Assembly: GCA_905233455.1 (NCBI GenBank)
Contig: CAJOES010000013.1
Coordinates: forward strand, 1 to 33,821
From: an uncultured Synergistales bacterium
GTDB taxonomy: Bacteria > Synergistota > Synergistia > Synergistales > Aminobacteriaceae
DNA length: 33,821 nt
Direction: 5' to 3'
Shown one piece after another: positions 1 to 8,069 of this stretch (position 1 is its first letter; every line of letters begins with the position of its first letter). The translations under genes were made by a program, and so were the position numbers. The notes below the pieces were generated by a model that had not been told where the DNA came from, searched no databases, and worked only from the letters and a program-made list of their open reading frames with translations.

Positions 1-70
1 CGAAGTACAGGTATTCGCCGTAGATTGCGAGTCCTGTTGAGCTGGTTTTCTTTGCTGGTGATTCGGGCAT
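1..70 (-). CDS. Partial gene running off the left edge, unknown product
   Basis: Only the first 23 codons are present. The ATG at 70-68 shares its A with the TAA stop of the preceding gene (TAATG overlap). A strong GGAGG lies inside the end of that gene, 10 bases upstream, so translation from here is well supported. The protein begins MPESPAKKTSSTGLAIYGEY and shows no signal peptide. It is the fourth member of the leftward operon and follows a pilin-like coding segment, so a pilus assembly role is possible, but 23 residues are too few to name a family. Confidence 0.6.
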   Translation of the reverse strand, partial: MPESPAKKTSSTGLAIYGEYLYF

Positions 71-1728
71 TAATACCACACCTCCATATCTGTGAGTCTG
101 TCAAATGATGCTATCTTGTCAAATGATATACCATGAGGAAAGTCTTTGCTAACAAAGCCAGCCTTTGTGATGAAATTATCTGTGCTCTCTATTGTTATTA
201 TCTTGACATCTGAACTTCTGACTAATGACTGATGCATAATGTGTCTTTCTGATGTTGTCTTTGTGTATGCTCTTATAAGGTAGTATTTTCGTATTTTGAG
301 TCTGGAGTCATCAGAATTTTTATTGAAAATTTTTAGTTGAACATCAGGAGAATTATGATAAATTTCTACACTATTACTTGTAACACCATGAATATAATTG
401 CTGGTATAAGGATTATCCGGAGATATTGTGGAGAATATTCTTTTGCTCATATCTGTGCCGGTATCAGGGGCTTTATCAATGCTATCAAAATTATTACTGT
501 CAAAACTATAATTCAAGTTGAAAACACGAACATGATAGCCACTTGGTGTGTCCATGCTAAATTTATGGCTTCCTGTTGTTGGGTTTTCTAATACTGTAAG
601 TTCATAAAAATTTTTCTTGCCATTAGAACCATATGATTTGGTCGTATTAGTATCAGTTAGCGTAGATTTGCCTAGCTCTTTATCTGCACTGTCTATCAGA
701 CTCTCAAGCATTATACGCTTCGTCAGAATCTCTCTTTCCTCTATGCCGTCCTCAAGCGATAAAGTCGTGAAGAAATACACCTGAGCAGTAATCACAACAG
801 CCATCATGAAGAACACCAGAACGCTTACCATAGAACTTCCGCGCCTCCGTCTCATGAAGGCATTATCATAATCATTCCTGCAAGTCTCCCTGAACCTGCA
901 GACCGAACACAAATTATTGTCCCTCAAAATTTCCGGCCTCCTCCTCCGTGAAATCACATCAAATGCCGACCTGAACAGATCCGGCAGTCCCGCATCAATC
1001 ATGCCCCTTACGCTTTGTGAGTCAAAAACGTCCGGAGCTTTTTCGTTCTCATCGAGATATATTATCTCCACCGACGGCACAACACCCGTAAGCCTCTCGA
1101 TCAGCCACGAATATATCAGGCTTTGCGACAACGGCACGGTAATATCGCTCTTCCTGTAGCCCTTGAATTCAAACAGCCTTGCTTCTGCCCTGTCCGGATT
1201 GAACATCAGAGCATCATAGCACCCGGTAATCATCAGCCTTCCGCCCTCAAGGTCATAACGCCCGCGCAGTTTCTGTTCCGGCTCAATGAACACAGTGTGC
1301 ATGTTCCCTTCAGGATAGTGCATCAATGACGGAATGCTCCGGAAGAATTCCGCCATTGCCCGAACCCATACCCCGACTCCGCCCGCCATAGCCATGAGCT
1401 GTCCTGCAGTGAGTCCGCCCGCATATCTCGACACGAACGGCATGAATATATCCTCCCGGACGAGTGCTTCAAGACGTGAAACGCCTCCGGAGACTGCACC
1501 GGCAATCTTTGCGTGAAGGATATTGCGGGGATGCGCTGCCGCCTCGAAGAACACCCGTGCGATATTCTCGTGGAACATTGAGCCGTAAGGGAAGCCTCCT
1601 CCCCTGATGCCGACCTTCCATGCGTCCTTTTCGCCGTAATGCAGCTTGTAGGTGAGCAGTGCCGGGCATCGCTGGCACAATGCAAGATCGCTTACTGTCG
1701 TATAGTATGTCAGCGGTGCGGTAATCAT
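70..1728 (-). CDS. Cas4/RecB-like PD-(D/E)XK nuclease fused to a pilin-like membrane protein
   Basis: 552 residues in two parts. Residues 1-291 look like a Cas4/RecB-family nuclease: Cys18 and Cys21 near the N-terminus, H53 in a GxxxH context, D172 in GCYD, E187-F-K189, and Q202 with Y206 in QSLIY. Three more cysteines (274, 277, 283) would complete a Cas4-type iron-sulfur site. From Met292 the character changes: a short basic stretch (MRRRRGSS), a hydrophobic helix at about 301-322, then a polar ectodomain, as in PilX- or minor-pilin-like proteins. The start overlaps the ATPase stop as ATGA, implying coupled translation. The ectodomain DNA is AT-rich (16 G+C in 301-360) whereas the nuclease DNA is not (38 G+C in 1381-1440). 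The fusion could be real, or Met292 (ATG at 855-853) could be a separate internal start. Nuclease call fairly sure; pilin-like call moderate. Confidence 0.7.
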   Translation of the reverse strand: MITAPLTYYTTVSDLALCQRCPALLTYKLHYGEKDAWKVGIRGGGFPYGSMFHENIARVFFEAAAHPRNILHAKIAGAVSGGVSRLEALVREDIFMPFVSRYAGGLTAGQLMAMAGGVGVWVRAMAEFFRSIPSLMHYPEGNMHTVFIEPEQKLRGRYDLEGGRLMITGCYDALMFNPDRAEARLFEFKGYRKSDITVPLSQSLIYSWLIERLTGVVPSVEIIYLDENEKAPDVFDSQSVRGMIDAGLPDLFRSAFDVISRRRRPEILRDNNLCSVCRFRETCRNDYDNAFMRRRRGSSMVSVLVFFMMAVVITAQVYFFTTLSLEDGIEEREILTKRIMLESLIDSADKELGKSTLTDTNTTKSYGSNGKKNFYELTVLENPTTGSHKFSMDTPSGYHVRVFNLNYSFDSNNFDSIDKAPDTGTDMSKRIFSTISPDNPYTSNYIHGVTSNSVEIYHNSPDVQLKIFNKNSDDSRLKIRKYYLIRAYTKTTSERHIMHQSLVRSSDVKIITIESTDNFITKAGFVSKDFPHGISFDKIASFDRLTDMEVWY

Positions 1729-3677
1729 TTCTTGTCCGCAGGGGTTATGATTATGTCGTTCTTTGAATGGAACGTTTTGAACATTGCCTTATTGGATTTC
1801 AGAAAAGCAATCAGTTCATTCCGGCTGACTATAATTTTTCTCTGCGATAACAACTCCACTGCTTTATCCACGCTAAGTATGCTTACAGGCGAAGATTTAA
1901 CTACGCTCATGAGGTTTACTGCAAGCACGTCAGGATTCACTACTATAACAGGCTGTGAAGGCTCATGCCTGTCCTTCTCTTCCGGCATTTCTGCTGATTT
2001 AGGCAGGGACGGCCCCATATCAAGAAGCCCTATGTGCTTCACAAGCTCTTTCAGGTCATCCCGTGAAGCTATTTTGTTTCCTGAAGGGGTATACAGGATT
2101 ACGTCGCCGTTGTCTACAGTATTGATTAAAGACGTTAGAGCATACCAATTTACCCTTGAAGTATTGTCCAGAAGTACAATGCGCCCACCAGCCCGTTCCA
2201 AATCTGCAAGTTTACCGCTGACCTTTTTCCATGTTTCTTTATGCAGTTTTTTTTCTGATACGTAAAAGCATAGGCCGTCAGGATTTTTCTTCAGGAAAGC
2301 AAGCCCTTGATTGATTGCGGCTAATGCTTTTGAATGTATGCTGGGCGTGAGGATTATGAACAGGCATTTTTTGCCGCTGATATTACCGCTTAACTTCATA
2401 AACCTGTCCGTCCTGTCCCTTATCGTAGCAAGATCGCAGTCTTCCCTGAGTTTCACCCAGACTTCAAGAGCGCGTGCAAGATGTTCGCTGTTTGGAGGCC
2501 AGGCTTCTGGTTCTGCAAGGACTTTGCGGCGTTCATTCCCGTATGCTGTTCCGATGGGGTCAGTTGGAGTGTCTATAGCTTCATTGGCGAGCTGAAGCAC
2601 TATTCGGGGAGGCGTGCCCTGTTTCAGTTTTGCATCAAGCCCGGACATAAGCCAGTGATATTTTTCGTCTATGCTCTTTTTGCCCTCATCCCTGAAAGCG
2701 TCAGCTATCCTGTCATACACAAGCTGCCTTGCCTGCTCGATAGTACAGCCTTTCATTGTCATCTTAGTTCTTAGACGGTCAATTATGGCATCATTCAGCA
2801 CTGCGATAAAAACGTCGTTCCATGTATCCGGCTTCATGAATGCTAAAGGTATCATGCCCCAAGCCTCATTTACCAGAAAACTTATCACCCTGCCCCATGC
2901 GTTGATAATATCCTTGTCATGAGGCATTGCATCAAGCTCATCAAAGCATACCATCATAGGAACACGTGCATAGCCCATAACAAGTCCCAGAGAAACCAGA
3001 ATCTTTCTTGCCCTGTTTTCACGCCCTGCATCAGTCATGGAATCCACGTCAACAAAAGGAAGCCCCAGCTGAAGTGAATCTTCCTCATCTAGGCCGGATC
3101 GAAGCCACTGTATTATATTTGCCCTTATTGCTTCATCCTGAGTCCCAAGATAGCCGAGCATACAGTTCAGAAAATTTTTATCTATGCTTAACATGTCTTT
3201 CATCAGGTACGTGCGCAAGTTCAGTTTATCTATATCAGCAAAGCCGTCTTTTGCCCGCTGTTCTCTGTAGGAGTTCATCATTTCGCTGAGAAGCATATCA
3301 AGCTGCGAACGATGCCCGCTCCCTTTCAGCGTAAGGCTGATGATTATATCCGACAGCAGGTCATGAAGGACGGACTCGGGGTTATGGAATGTCTTTACGG
3401 TAACGAAAATAGCGTGCCATCCATGACTGCGGAGCTTCCGGAGTATTCGCGCAAGCATATGGGTTTTCCCGGCACCTGCCCCGCCGAGTATCAGACCTGC
3501 GGCAGGTGTGGAAGGAGTCCTGCGCTTGTCCCTGAGCATCTGCTCAATCTCGCCTGAAATGTCCGCGTTTAGCTGCTGAAGGTCCGGTGATTTATTCGTC
3601 TCCGGCGGCAGTGATACGTTATACCTGAACGGATTATTTTTGCTTAACTGTTCTTTGATTGAAGCACTATTTGACAT
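1725..3677 (-). CDS. AAA-type P-loop ATPase with C-terminal winged-helix-like region
   Basis: 650 residues from the preferred ATG at 3677. An in-frame start at 3713 exists, but 3677 leaves only an 11-base overlap with the upstream gene. A Walker A motif (GGAGAGKTH) lies at about residues 65-73, and a Walker B (MMVCFDELD) at about 241-249 carries the expected acidic pair. The N-terminus (NPFRYN, then a helical stretch before Walker A) resembles stand-alone AAA ATPases found in defence and DNA-processing operons. A second alpha/beta region at about 430-535 is followed by a charged linker and a C-terminal segment that could be a winged helix. There is no signal peptide or membrane segment, so it is cytoplasmic. 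It is coupled on both sides: overlap with the winged-helix gene upstream, and ATGA with the nuclease downstream. Exact family not recognised; a motor or switch for the nuclease is an inference. Confidence 0.75.
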   Translation of the reverse strand: MSNSASIKEQLSKNNPFRYNVSLPPETNKSPDLQQLNADISGEIEQMLRDKRRTPSTPAAGLILGGAGAGKTHMLARILRKLRSHGWHAIFVTVKTFHNPESVLHDLLSDIIISLTLKGSGHRSQLDMLLSEMMNSYREQRAKDGFADIDKLNLRTYLMKDMLSIDKNFLNCMLGYLGTQDEAIRANIIQWLRSGLDEEDSLQLGLPFVDVDSMTDAGRENRARKILVSLGLVMGYARVPMMVCFDELDAMPHDKDIINAWGRVISFLVNEAWGMIPLAFMKPDTWNDVFIAVLNDAIIDRLRTKMTMKGCTIEQARQLVYDRIADAFRDEGKKSIDEKYHWLMSGLDAKLKQGTPPRIVLQLANEAIDTPTDPIGTAYGNERRKVLAEPEAWPPNSEHLARALEVWVKLREDCDLATIRDRTDRFMKLSGNISGKKCLFIILTPSIHSKALAAINQGLAFLKKNPDGLCFYVSEKKLHKETWKKVSGKLADLERAGGRIVLLDNTSRVNWYALTSLINTVDNGDVILYTPSGNKIASRDDLKELVKHIGLLDMGPSLPKSAEMPEEKDRHEPSQPVIVVNPDVLAVNLMSVVKSSPVSILSVDKAVELLSQRKIIVSRNELIAFLKSNKAMFKTFHSKNDIIITPADKK

Positions 3678-4371
3678 TGTAGGTAACCGTTCCCATTCTG
3701 AAATTATTTTCATCGATAAAGCAGTCTTCTACTTCATTGCCTTTCATCGTTGACGCATCGGCCGTATGAAGCTGGATTATCGATTTGTCCCGAAGGTCTC
3801 TGAGCATCTGGTCAAATACATTGCGGGGCCAGTTGAGCATTCTGCGCAAATCAGGAATGCGTACAAATATCCTGCCGTTGTCCAGCAGATCAAATGCTTC
3901 ACGGAATGCTTCCGGTGTATATCCTGCAGGTACTGAAGGTTTAGGAGCGGCTACAGCTTCAGCCCTGAATATCTGCGGTTTGAAGTCTTTGGTGAGAGTG
4001 ATTTTTGCCTGTCCTGCTTCAACAAGCACATTCACGGTCTCGATAACTTCCGGCTTAGTGAAAGGAAGGGTATTGATGGTTTTCATGTCAAACGGCTTCT
4101 TTGATGACAGGAGGCCAAGCACCAACTCGGAAGGTTCGCAGGGCGTGAGTATATATGTCTTTGCGCCTTTCTTGCGGAACATAAACTGCCCCTCTGATGC
4201 GGCCGCCTCTATCTTTTTCTGAAGTATACCGGCTGTTTCTTTGCTCTTCTTTATGCCTAACTGCTGGCGCACTTCATTGCTTAACAGCGCAGGCAAGTTA
4301 GAGAGAAGAACAAAGCCTTTATTTTTATCTAATATGTTCTGAATAGTGTCGGATATATTTTTCTCTGGCAT
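3667..4371 (-). CDS. Winged-helix multi-domain protein, first gene of the nuclease operon
   Basis: 234 residues from the ATG at 4371; a GTG at 4383 is also in frame, but GAGG lies 13 bases before 4371, like other starts here. The first 80 residues (helical, then FMFRKKGAKTYILTP) and residues 85-140 (SSKKPFDMKTINTLPF, then helices and a beta hairpin) each read like winged-helix folds. The C-terminal part (FREAFDLLDNGRIFVRIPDLRRML and onward) reads like a third one with a longer wing. No catalytic motif is visible. It may recognise DNA or act as the regulator or specificity partner of the following ATPase and nuclease. It is the promoter-proximal gene of the operon and is divergent from the anion transporter. 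Confidence 0.6.
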   Translation of the reverse strand: MPEKNISDTIQNILDKNKGFVLLSNLPALLSNEVRQQLGIKKSKETAGILQKKIEAAASEGQFMFRKKGAKTYILTPCEPSELVLGLLSSKKPFDMKTINTLPFTKPEVIETVNVLVEAGQAKITLTKDFKPQIFRAEAVAAPKPSVPAGYTPEAFREAFDLLDNGRIFVRIPDLRRMLNWPRNVFDQMLRDLRDKSIIQLHTADASTMKGNEVEDCFIDENNFRMGTVTYNVK

Positions 4372-4383
4372 GGCTTTAATCAC

Positions 4384-4615
4384 ACCTCAATTTTTATTGT
4401 GTTGCTTTGATTTGATTAATAATTTTACCGCGTGTTGTGATATTAGACAAAAAGACAGGATCGTAAAAATAACGATAATGCGTATGCACAGGACAAAAAA
4501 TTTTCCGCATAAATATCCTGTTGACTTTTTATGTGTTTATTATTATTATTTCGTCATTCACTGGATACATTATAGACAACATAAAAATATTTTTTCGAGG
4601 AGTGTGATCGTTCAC
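4384..4615. other. Divergent intergenic region
   Basis: This 232-base AT-rich gap separates the leftward nuclease operon from the rightward transporter gene. It must hold both promoters. Only the rightward one is convincing (see 4521-4549). The reading frame of the transporter stays open leftwards to 4346, but no ribosome binding site or membrane-protein character supports that extension. No RNA gene is visible. Confidence 0.6.
4521..4549 (+). promoter_or_regulatory. Sigma-70-type promoter for the anion transporter gene
   Basis: A TTGACT -35 hexamer at 4521-4526, a 17-base spacer and TATTAT at 4544-4549 lie upstream of the transporter start. The spacing is ideal, and each hexamer differs from consensus by one base. 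Confidence 0.55.
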
Positions 4616-5890
4616 ATGAGTCCGGCAGTTATTACCCTGTTGTTCTTAGCGTTCGCAATCATCATGTTCGTTACCGAAAAAATTCCGCTCGGCTTAACGT
4701 CCATGATCGTCTGCATCGGCCTCGTCATTACCGGAGTGCTTGACATGAAGTCGGCATTCTCGGGATTCATTGACGGCAATGTTATTTTGTTCGTCGCAAT
4801 GTTCATCGTAGGCGGTGCACTGTTTGAGACCGGAATGGCCAACGAGATCGGCGGAATCGTTACGAAATTCGCCAGCTCGGAAAGAATGTTGATCGTAGCA
4901 ATCATGACTATAGTCGGGTTGATGAGCGGTGTTCTCTCCAACACAGGAACAGCCGCAGTGTTGATCCCAGTTGTGATAGGAATAGCCGCAAAGTCAGGGT
5001 TCAAGCGTTCCAGGCTTCTGATGCCCTTAGTCTTTGCGGCAGCTATGGGCGGCAACCTTTCCCTAATAGGCGCGCCCGGAAACATGATAGCACAATCCAC
5101 GCTCACAAAGGCAGGACTTGAGGGCTTCGGGTTCTTTGAGTACGCAGTAGCAGGACTCCCTATCCTAATTGCAGGCATACTCTTTTACGCAACTATAGGC
5201 TTCTGGCTTCTTCCCAACCATGACCCTAAAGGCGAAGGCGTTTTTGATGAGCAAAAGGACTTCAGCGCAGTGCCACAGTGGAAAAAGACATTATCACTCG
5301 TAATTCTTGTTGCTACACTGCTGGGAATGATCTTCGAGAAGCAAATACATATCTCGCTCAGCATAACAGGCTGTGTCGGCGCAATACTGCTGATACTCTG
5401 CAACGTCATATCCGAAGAAGACGCATTGAAGTCAATCGACCTCAAGACAATATTCTTATTCGGCGGGACTCTTTCGCTTGCAGCGGCACTCGATAAGACA
5501 GGCGCAGGAAAGCTCATAGCTGAAACAGTTATAGGAGCTTTAGGAAGCAACCCATCACCGACACTGTTCACGTTCGTAGTGTTCATTCTGTGCTGTGTCA
5601 TGACTAACTTTATGAGCAACACTGCAACTACGGCATTAATGGCTCCGATATGCCTCTCAATCGCTCAAGGCATGAACGCTGACCCCAGAGCTGTACTCAT
5701 GGCGTGCGTTATCGGCGGATCCTGTGCGTATGCCACGCCTATCGGAATGCCGGCTAACACTATGGTGGTTGGTGCAGGGGATTATACCTTCATGGACTAT
5801 GTTAAGTCCGGACTGCCTTTAATCGTCATTGCAACGATCATCAGCATGCTGATACTGCCGGTTGCGTTCCCGTTCTTTCCGGCTGGCTAG
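4616..5890 (+). CDS. SLC13/ArsB-superfamily anion (dicarboxylate) transporter
   Basis: 424 residues from the ATG at 4616, preceded by AGGAG 13 bases upstream. The protein is a polytopic inner-membrane carrier with about 11-12 hydrophobic segments. Two family-like hairpin segments are visible: SNTGTAAVLIPVVIGIA in the first half and MSNTATTALMAPICLSIA in the second, an inverted-repeat pair typical of the ion-transporter superfamily (SLC13, CitM, ArsB). The GAPGNMIAQS and GMPANTMVVGAG stretches are the matching substrate-site loops. Its position before tartrate dehydratase genes recalls the E. coli ttdA-ttdB-ttdT arrangement, so uptake or exchange of tartrate or another C4 dicarboxylate is likely. 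Substrate is inferred from context only. Confidence 0.85.
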   Translation: MSPAVITLLFLAFAIIMFVTEKIPLGLTSMIVCIGLVITGVLDMKSAFSGFIDGNVILFVAMFIVGGALFETGMANEIGGIVTKFASSERMLIVAIMTIVGLMSGVLSNTGTAAVLIPVVIGIAAKSGFKRSRLLMPLVFAAAMGGNLSLIGAPGNMIAQSTLTKAGLEGFGFFEYAVAGLPILIAGILFYATIGFWLLPNHDPKGEGVFDEQKDFSAVPQWKKTLSLVILVATLLGMIFEKQIHISLSITGCVGAILLILCNVISEEDALKSIDLKTIFLFGGTLSLAAALDKTGAGKLIAETVIGALGSNPSPTLFTFVVFILCCVMTNFMSNTATTALMAPICLSIAQGMNADPRAVLMACVIGGSCAYATPIGMPANTMVVGAGDYTFMDYVKSGLPLIVIATIISMLILPVAFPFFPAG

Positions 5891-5920
5891 TGCTGAATTA
5901 AAGCAGAGGAAAAAAGCCAA

Positions 5921-6328
5921 ATGTGCGGATTATCGCGTATAACGGTGAAACGGCTTCATATTCTACATAGATGCGCAACAGTGCCCACAATCTATGCTAA
6001 TTATCGCGGCGAGGCAAACGGATTATCGCGTATGGATAAGCGGCACAACAACTGCGCAACACTGCCTGTAATACACGCTATACATAGCGGCAGTGCAGAA
6101 AAATTACCGCATATCATGACTGGACAGCATAACGGGCTTTATTCTCTGGACTATAACGCAATACTGCCTGCACTCTGCGCTAATCATCGCGGCGGGGCAA
6201 ACGGATTATCGCGTATCATGGTGGTACAGCATCTTAAACACTATCGCATACATCAGCAATACGCAGCATATATACGCAAAAACAGAAATATACTGCCAGA
6301 AATCTCCGCAAACATCACGGCAGCATAA
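5921..6328 (+). CDS. Small repeat-built ORF of unknown function
   Basis: 135 residues, starting 30 bases after the transporter stop, with AGAGGA 10 bases before the ATG. It consists of about four degenerate copies of a unit with protein pattern (C/N)A-x-LP-x-I-x-AN-x-x-G-x-AN-GLSR. Recognisable unit cores begin at codons 5972, 6053 and 6155, with a partial copy near 6287. These intervals (81, 102, 132) are all multiples of three, which suggests the reading frame matters. A 38-base block at 5996-6033 recurs at 6179-6216 with two differences. The composition is rich in His, Asn and Arg, with no signal peptide or membrane helix. It matches no family I recognise. It could be a small protein, or a non-coding repeat that happens to stay open. 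Confidence 0.45.
   Translation: MCGLSRITVKRLHILHRCATVPTIYANYRGEANGLSRMDKRHNNCATLPVIHAIHSGSAEKLPHIMTGQHNGLYSLDYNAILPALCANHRGGANGLSRIMVVQHLKHYRIHQQYAAYIRKNRNILPEISANITAA
5927..6220 (+). repeat. Degenerate direct repeats, units 81-102 bp apart
   Basis: The sequence GGATTATCGCGTAT occurs exactly at 5927-5940, 6020-6033 and 6203-6216, with a diverged copy (ATTACCGCATAT) near 6102-6113. Longer unit cores of about 65 bases align from 5971, 6052 and 6154. The pair 5996-6033 and 6179-6216 is identical at 36 of 38 bases. The copies are direct rather than inverted. Confidence 0.8.
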
Positions 6329-6353
6329 ATATATTAAAGGGGGTAAAAGTTTT

Positions 6354-7247
6354 ATGGGCGATCAGGTTCAAAAGATGACGGACATGATGGCAAAGTTTAT
6401 CGGACATACGGCCAAGAAACTTCCTGATGACGTTATCGCAAAGCTGGAGGAGCTGCGCGAAAAAGAAGACAGCCCTATGGCAAAAGTAATCTATGATACT
6501 ATGTTCAGGAATCAGGAGCTTGCAGTGAAGCTCAACCGGCCTTCATGCCAGGATACCGGAGTGCTTCAGTTCTGGGTCAAGTGCGGGACAAAATTTCCGC
6601 TCATTGATGACCTTGAGGCACTGCTCAAAGAGGCAGTCATTAAAGCAACATTCGAGACTCCTCTGCGCCACAATTCAGTTGAGACATTCGACGAGTACAA
6701 TACCGGGAAGAACGTCGGCAAAGGCACTCCTACTGTATGGTGGGATATAGTTCCCCATTCCGACAAGTGCGAAATATATACCTACATGGCCGGCGGCGGA
6801 TGCACACTTCCGGGACATGCAATGGTGCTTATGCCCGGTGAAGGGTATGAAGGCGTAACGAAATTCGTGCTTGACCGCATGACCACTTACGGACTCAATG
6901 CCTGCCCGCCGCTTTTGGTCGGCGTTGGTGTTGCTACGTCGGTCGAAACTGCCGCATTACTGTCGAAGAAAGCTCTCATGCGTCCGATCGGTTCGCACAA
7001 TCCCAACGAACGCGCCGCACAGATGGAGAAGCTGTTAGAGGACGGCATTAACGCTATCGGCATCGGCCCTCAGGGCATGGGCGGCAAATATGCAGTAATG
7101 GGCGTGAATATCGAGAACACTGCACGGCATCCTTCAGCTATCGGCGTTGCTGTAAACGTCGGGTGCTGGAGTCATCGGAGAGGTCATATAATCTTCGATA
7201 AGGATCTCAACTATGAGATTACAACACATTCGGGGGTGAAGCTCTAA
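6354..7247 (+). CDS. ttdA: L(+)-tartrate dehydratase alpha subunit
   Basis: 297 residues. With TtdB it dehydrates L-tartrate to oxaloacetate using an iron-sulfur cluster in the cytoplasm. The sequence follows E. coli TtdA closely from memory: the LPDDV segment, LNRPSCQDTG, the PLRHNSVE/FDEYNTGKN block, YMAGGGCTLPG, NACPPLLVGVGVATSVE, and GCWSHRRG near the end. Cysteines in SCQDTG, GGGC and NACPP are the expected cluster ligands. Class I fumarase alpha subunits share these motifs, so fumarate or another hydroxy acid remains possible. A very strong AAAGGGGG precedes the ATG by 10 bases. The stop overlaps the ttdB start (TAATG). Confidence 0.85.
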   Translation: MGDQVQKMTDMMAKFIGHTAKKLPDDVIAKLEELREKEDSPMAKVIYDTMFRNQELAVKLNRPSCQDTGVLQFWVKCGTKFPLIDDLEALLKEAVIKATFETPLRHNSVETFDEYNTGKNVGKGTPTVWWDIVPHSDKCEIYTYMAGGGCTLPGHAMVLMPGEGYEGVTKFVLDRMTTYGLNACPPLLVGVGVATSVETAALLSKKALMRPIGSHNPNERAAQMEKLLEDGINAIGIGPQGMGGKYAVMGVNIENTARHPSAIGVAVNVGCWSHRRGHIIFDKDLNYEITTHSGVKL

Positions 7248-7882
7248 TGTCAGTAGAATTCAGAGACGGCAAAAAGATACTGGTAACTCCTATCAGTGCC
7301 GAAGACTTGAAGGACATCAAAATCGGCGACATAGTGTACCTGTCCGGAAGCCTCACTACCTGCAGGGACGTTGCGCACAGAAGAGTAGTAGAAGAAGGCA
7401 GGGAGATTCCTGTTGACGTTCGGAACAACGCTATACTTCATGCAGGGCCGATCATCCGTCCTATTGACCCGGACAACGGAAAATTCGAGATGGTGTCTGT
7501 AGGGCCGACAACATCAATGCGCATGGAGAAGTTCGAATACGAGTTCGTGAAGATTACCGGCGTGCGCGTAATCGTCGGGAAGGGCGGAATGAAAGAGAAT
7601 ACCGCCAATGCCTGCAAGGATTTCGGGTGCATTCACTGTGTCATCCCGGCGGGTAATGCTGTCGTTGCCGCAGTGTGCGTTGAGGAGATCGTAAAGGCTG
7701 AGTGGAGGGATCTCGGTATGCCTGAGACTCTCTGGAACTGCCGCGTTAAGGAGTTCGGGCCGCTGATCGTGTCGATTGATGCTCAGGGCAGAAACTACTT
7801 CGAGGAAAAGAAAGTAGAGTATAATAAGAAAAAAGACGAACAGATCGCAGAGATCTGCAAGCATGTGAGCTTCATAAAGTAG
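7247..7882 (+). CDS. ttdB: L(+)-tartrate dehydratase beta subunit
   Basis: 211 residues, close to the usual length. It is the beta (fumarase C-terminal-like) subunit that completes the active site with TtdA. Recognisable blocks are TPISAEDL, GDIVYLSGSLTTCRDVAHRR, ILHAGPI, the MVSVGPTTSMRM segment, VGKGGM, and RVKEFGPLIVSIDAQG. Its first ATG overlaps the ttdA stop, so translation is coupled. A terminator hairpin follows at 7958-7987, closing the operon. Confidence 0.85.
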   Translation: MSVEFRDGKKILVTPISAEDLKDIKIGDIVYLSGSLTTCRDVAHRRVVEEGREIPVDVRNNAILHAGPIIRPIDPDNGKFEMVSVGPTTSMRMEKFEYEFVKITGVRVIVGKGGMKENTANACKDFGCIHCVIPAGNAVVAAVCVEEIVKAEWRDLGMPETLWNCRVKEFGPLIVSIDAQGRNYFEEKKVEYNKKKDEQIAEICKHVSFIK

Positions 7883-7957
7883 GCGGGCATTTTTCAACTA
7901 CATTTTCAACTACAAAAATGCAGCGTAAAACCAGTAAGCAGGAATAAAAACAACATG

Positions 7958-7987
7958 CCGGGCACTGAATAAAGTACCCGGTTTTTT
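7958..7987 (+). terminator. Intrinsic terminator after ttdAB
   Basis: CCGGGCACT and AGTACCCGG form a stem with one mismatch around a six-base loop, followed by TTTTTT. It ends the rightward tartrate operon. Confidence 0.8.
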
Positions 7988-8014
7988 GTTGTCCTGCTCC
8001 TGCCTTCAACGCAC

Positions 8015-8050
8015 AAAAAATAACCGGGCTTCCCGTCCTGAGAAACCCGG
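8015..8050 (-). terminator. Intrinsic terminator of the FMN/FAD reductase gene
   Basis: Read on the minus strand, CCGGG and CCCGG arms (8024-8050) with inner TTTC/GGAA pairing are followed by a T-rich tail (A-run at 8015-8020 on plus). It faces the ttdAB terminator, insulating the convergent operons. Confidence 0.75.
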
Positions 8051-8069
8051 CAAACTCTTTATACTTTCA

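Noticed and set aside
4346-4615. N-terminal extension of the anion transporter
   Set aside because: No ribosome binding site, overlaps the promoter, and the family starts at the first hydrophobic helix after 4616.
5927-6220. Possible CRISPR array
   Set aside because: Repeats are degenerate, unequal in spacing (81-132 bases) and lack constant-length unique spacers; the Cas4-like gene nearby has no cas1 or cas2.
6354-7882. Class I fumarase as the name for this pair
   Set aside because: Blocks across both subunits fit TtdA/TtdB better; fumarase kept only as an alternative.
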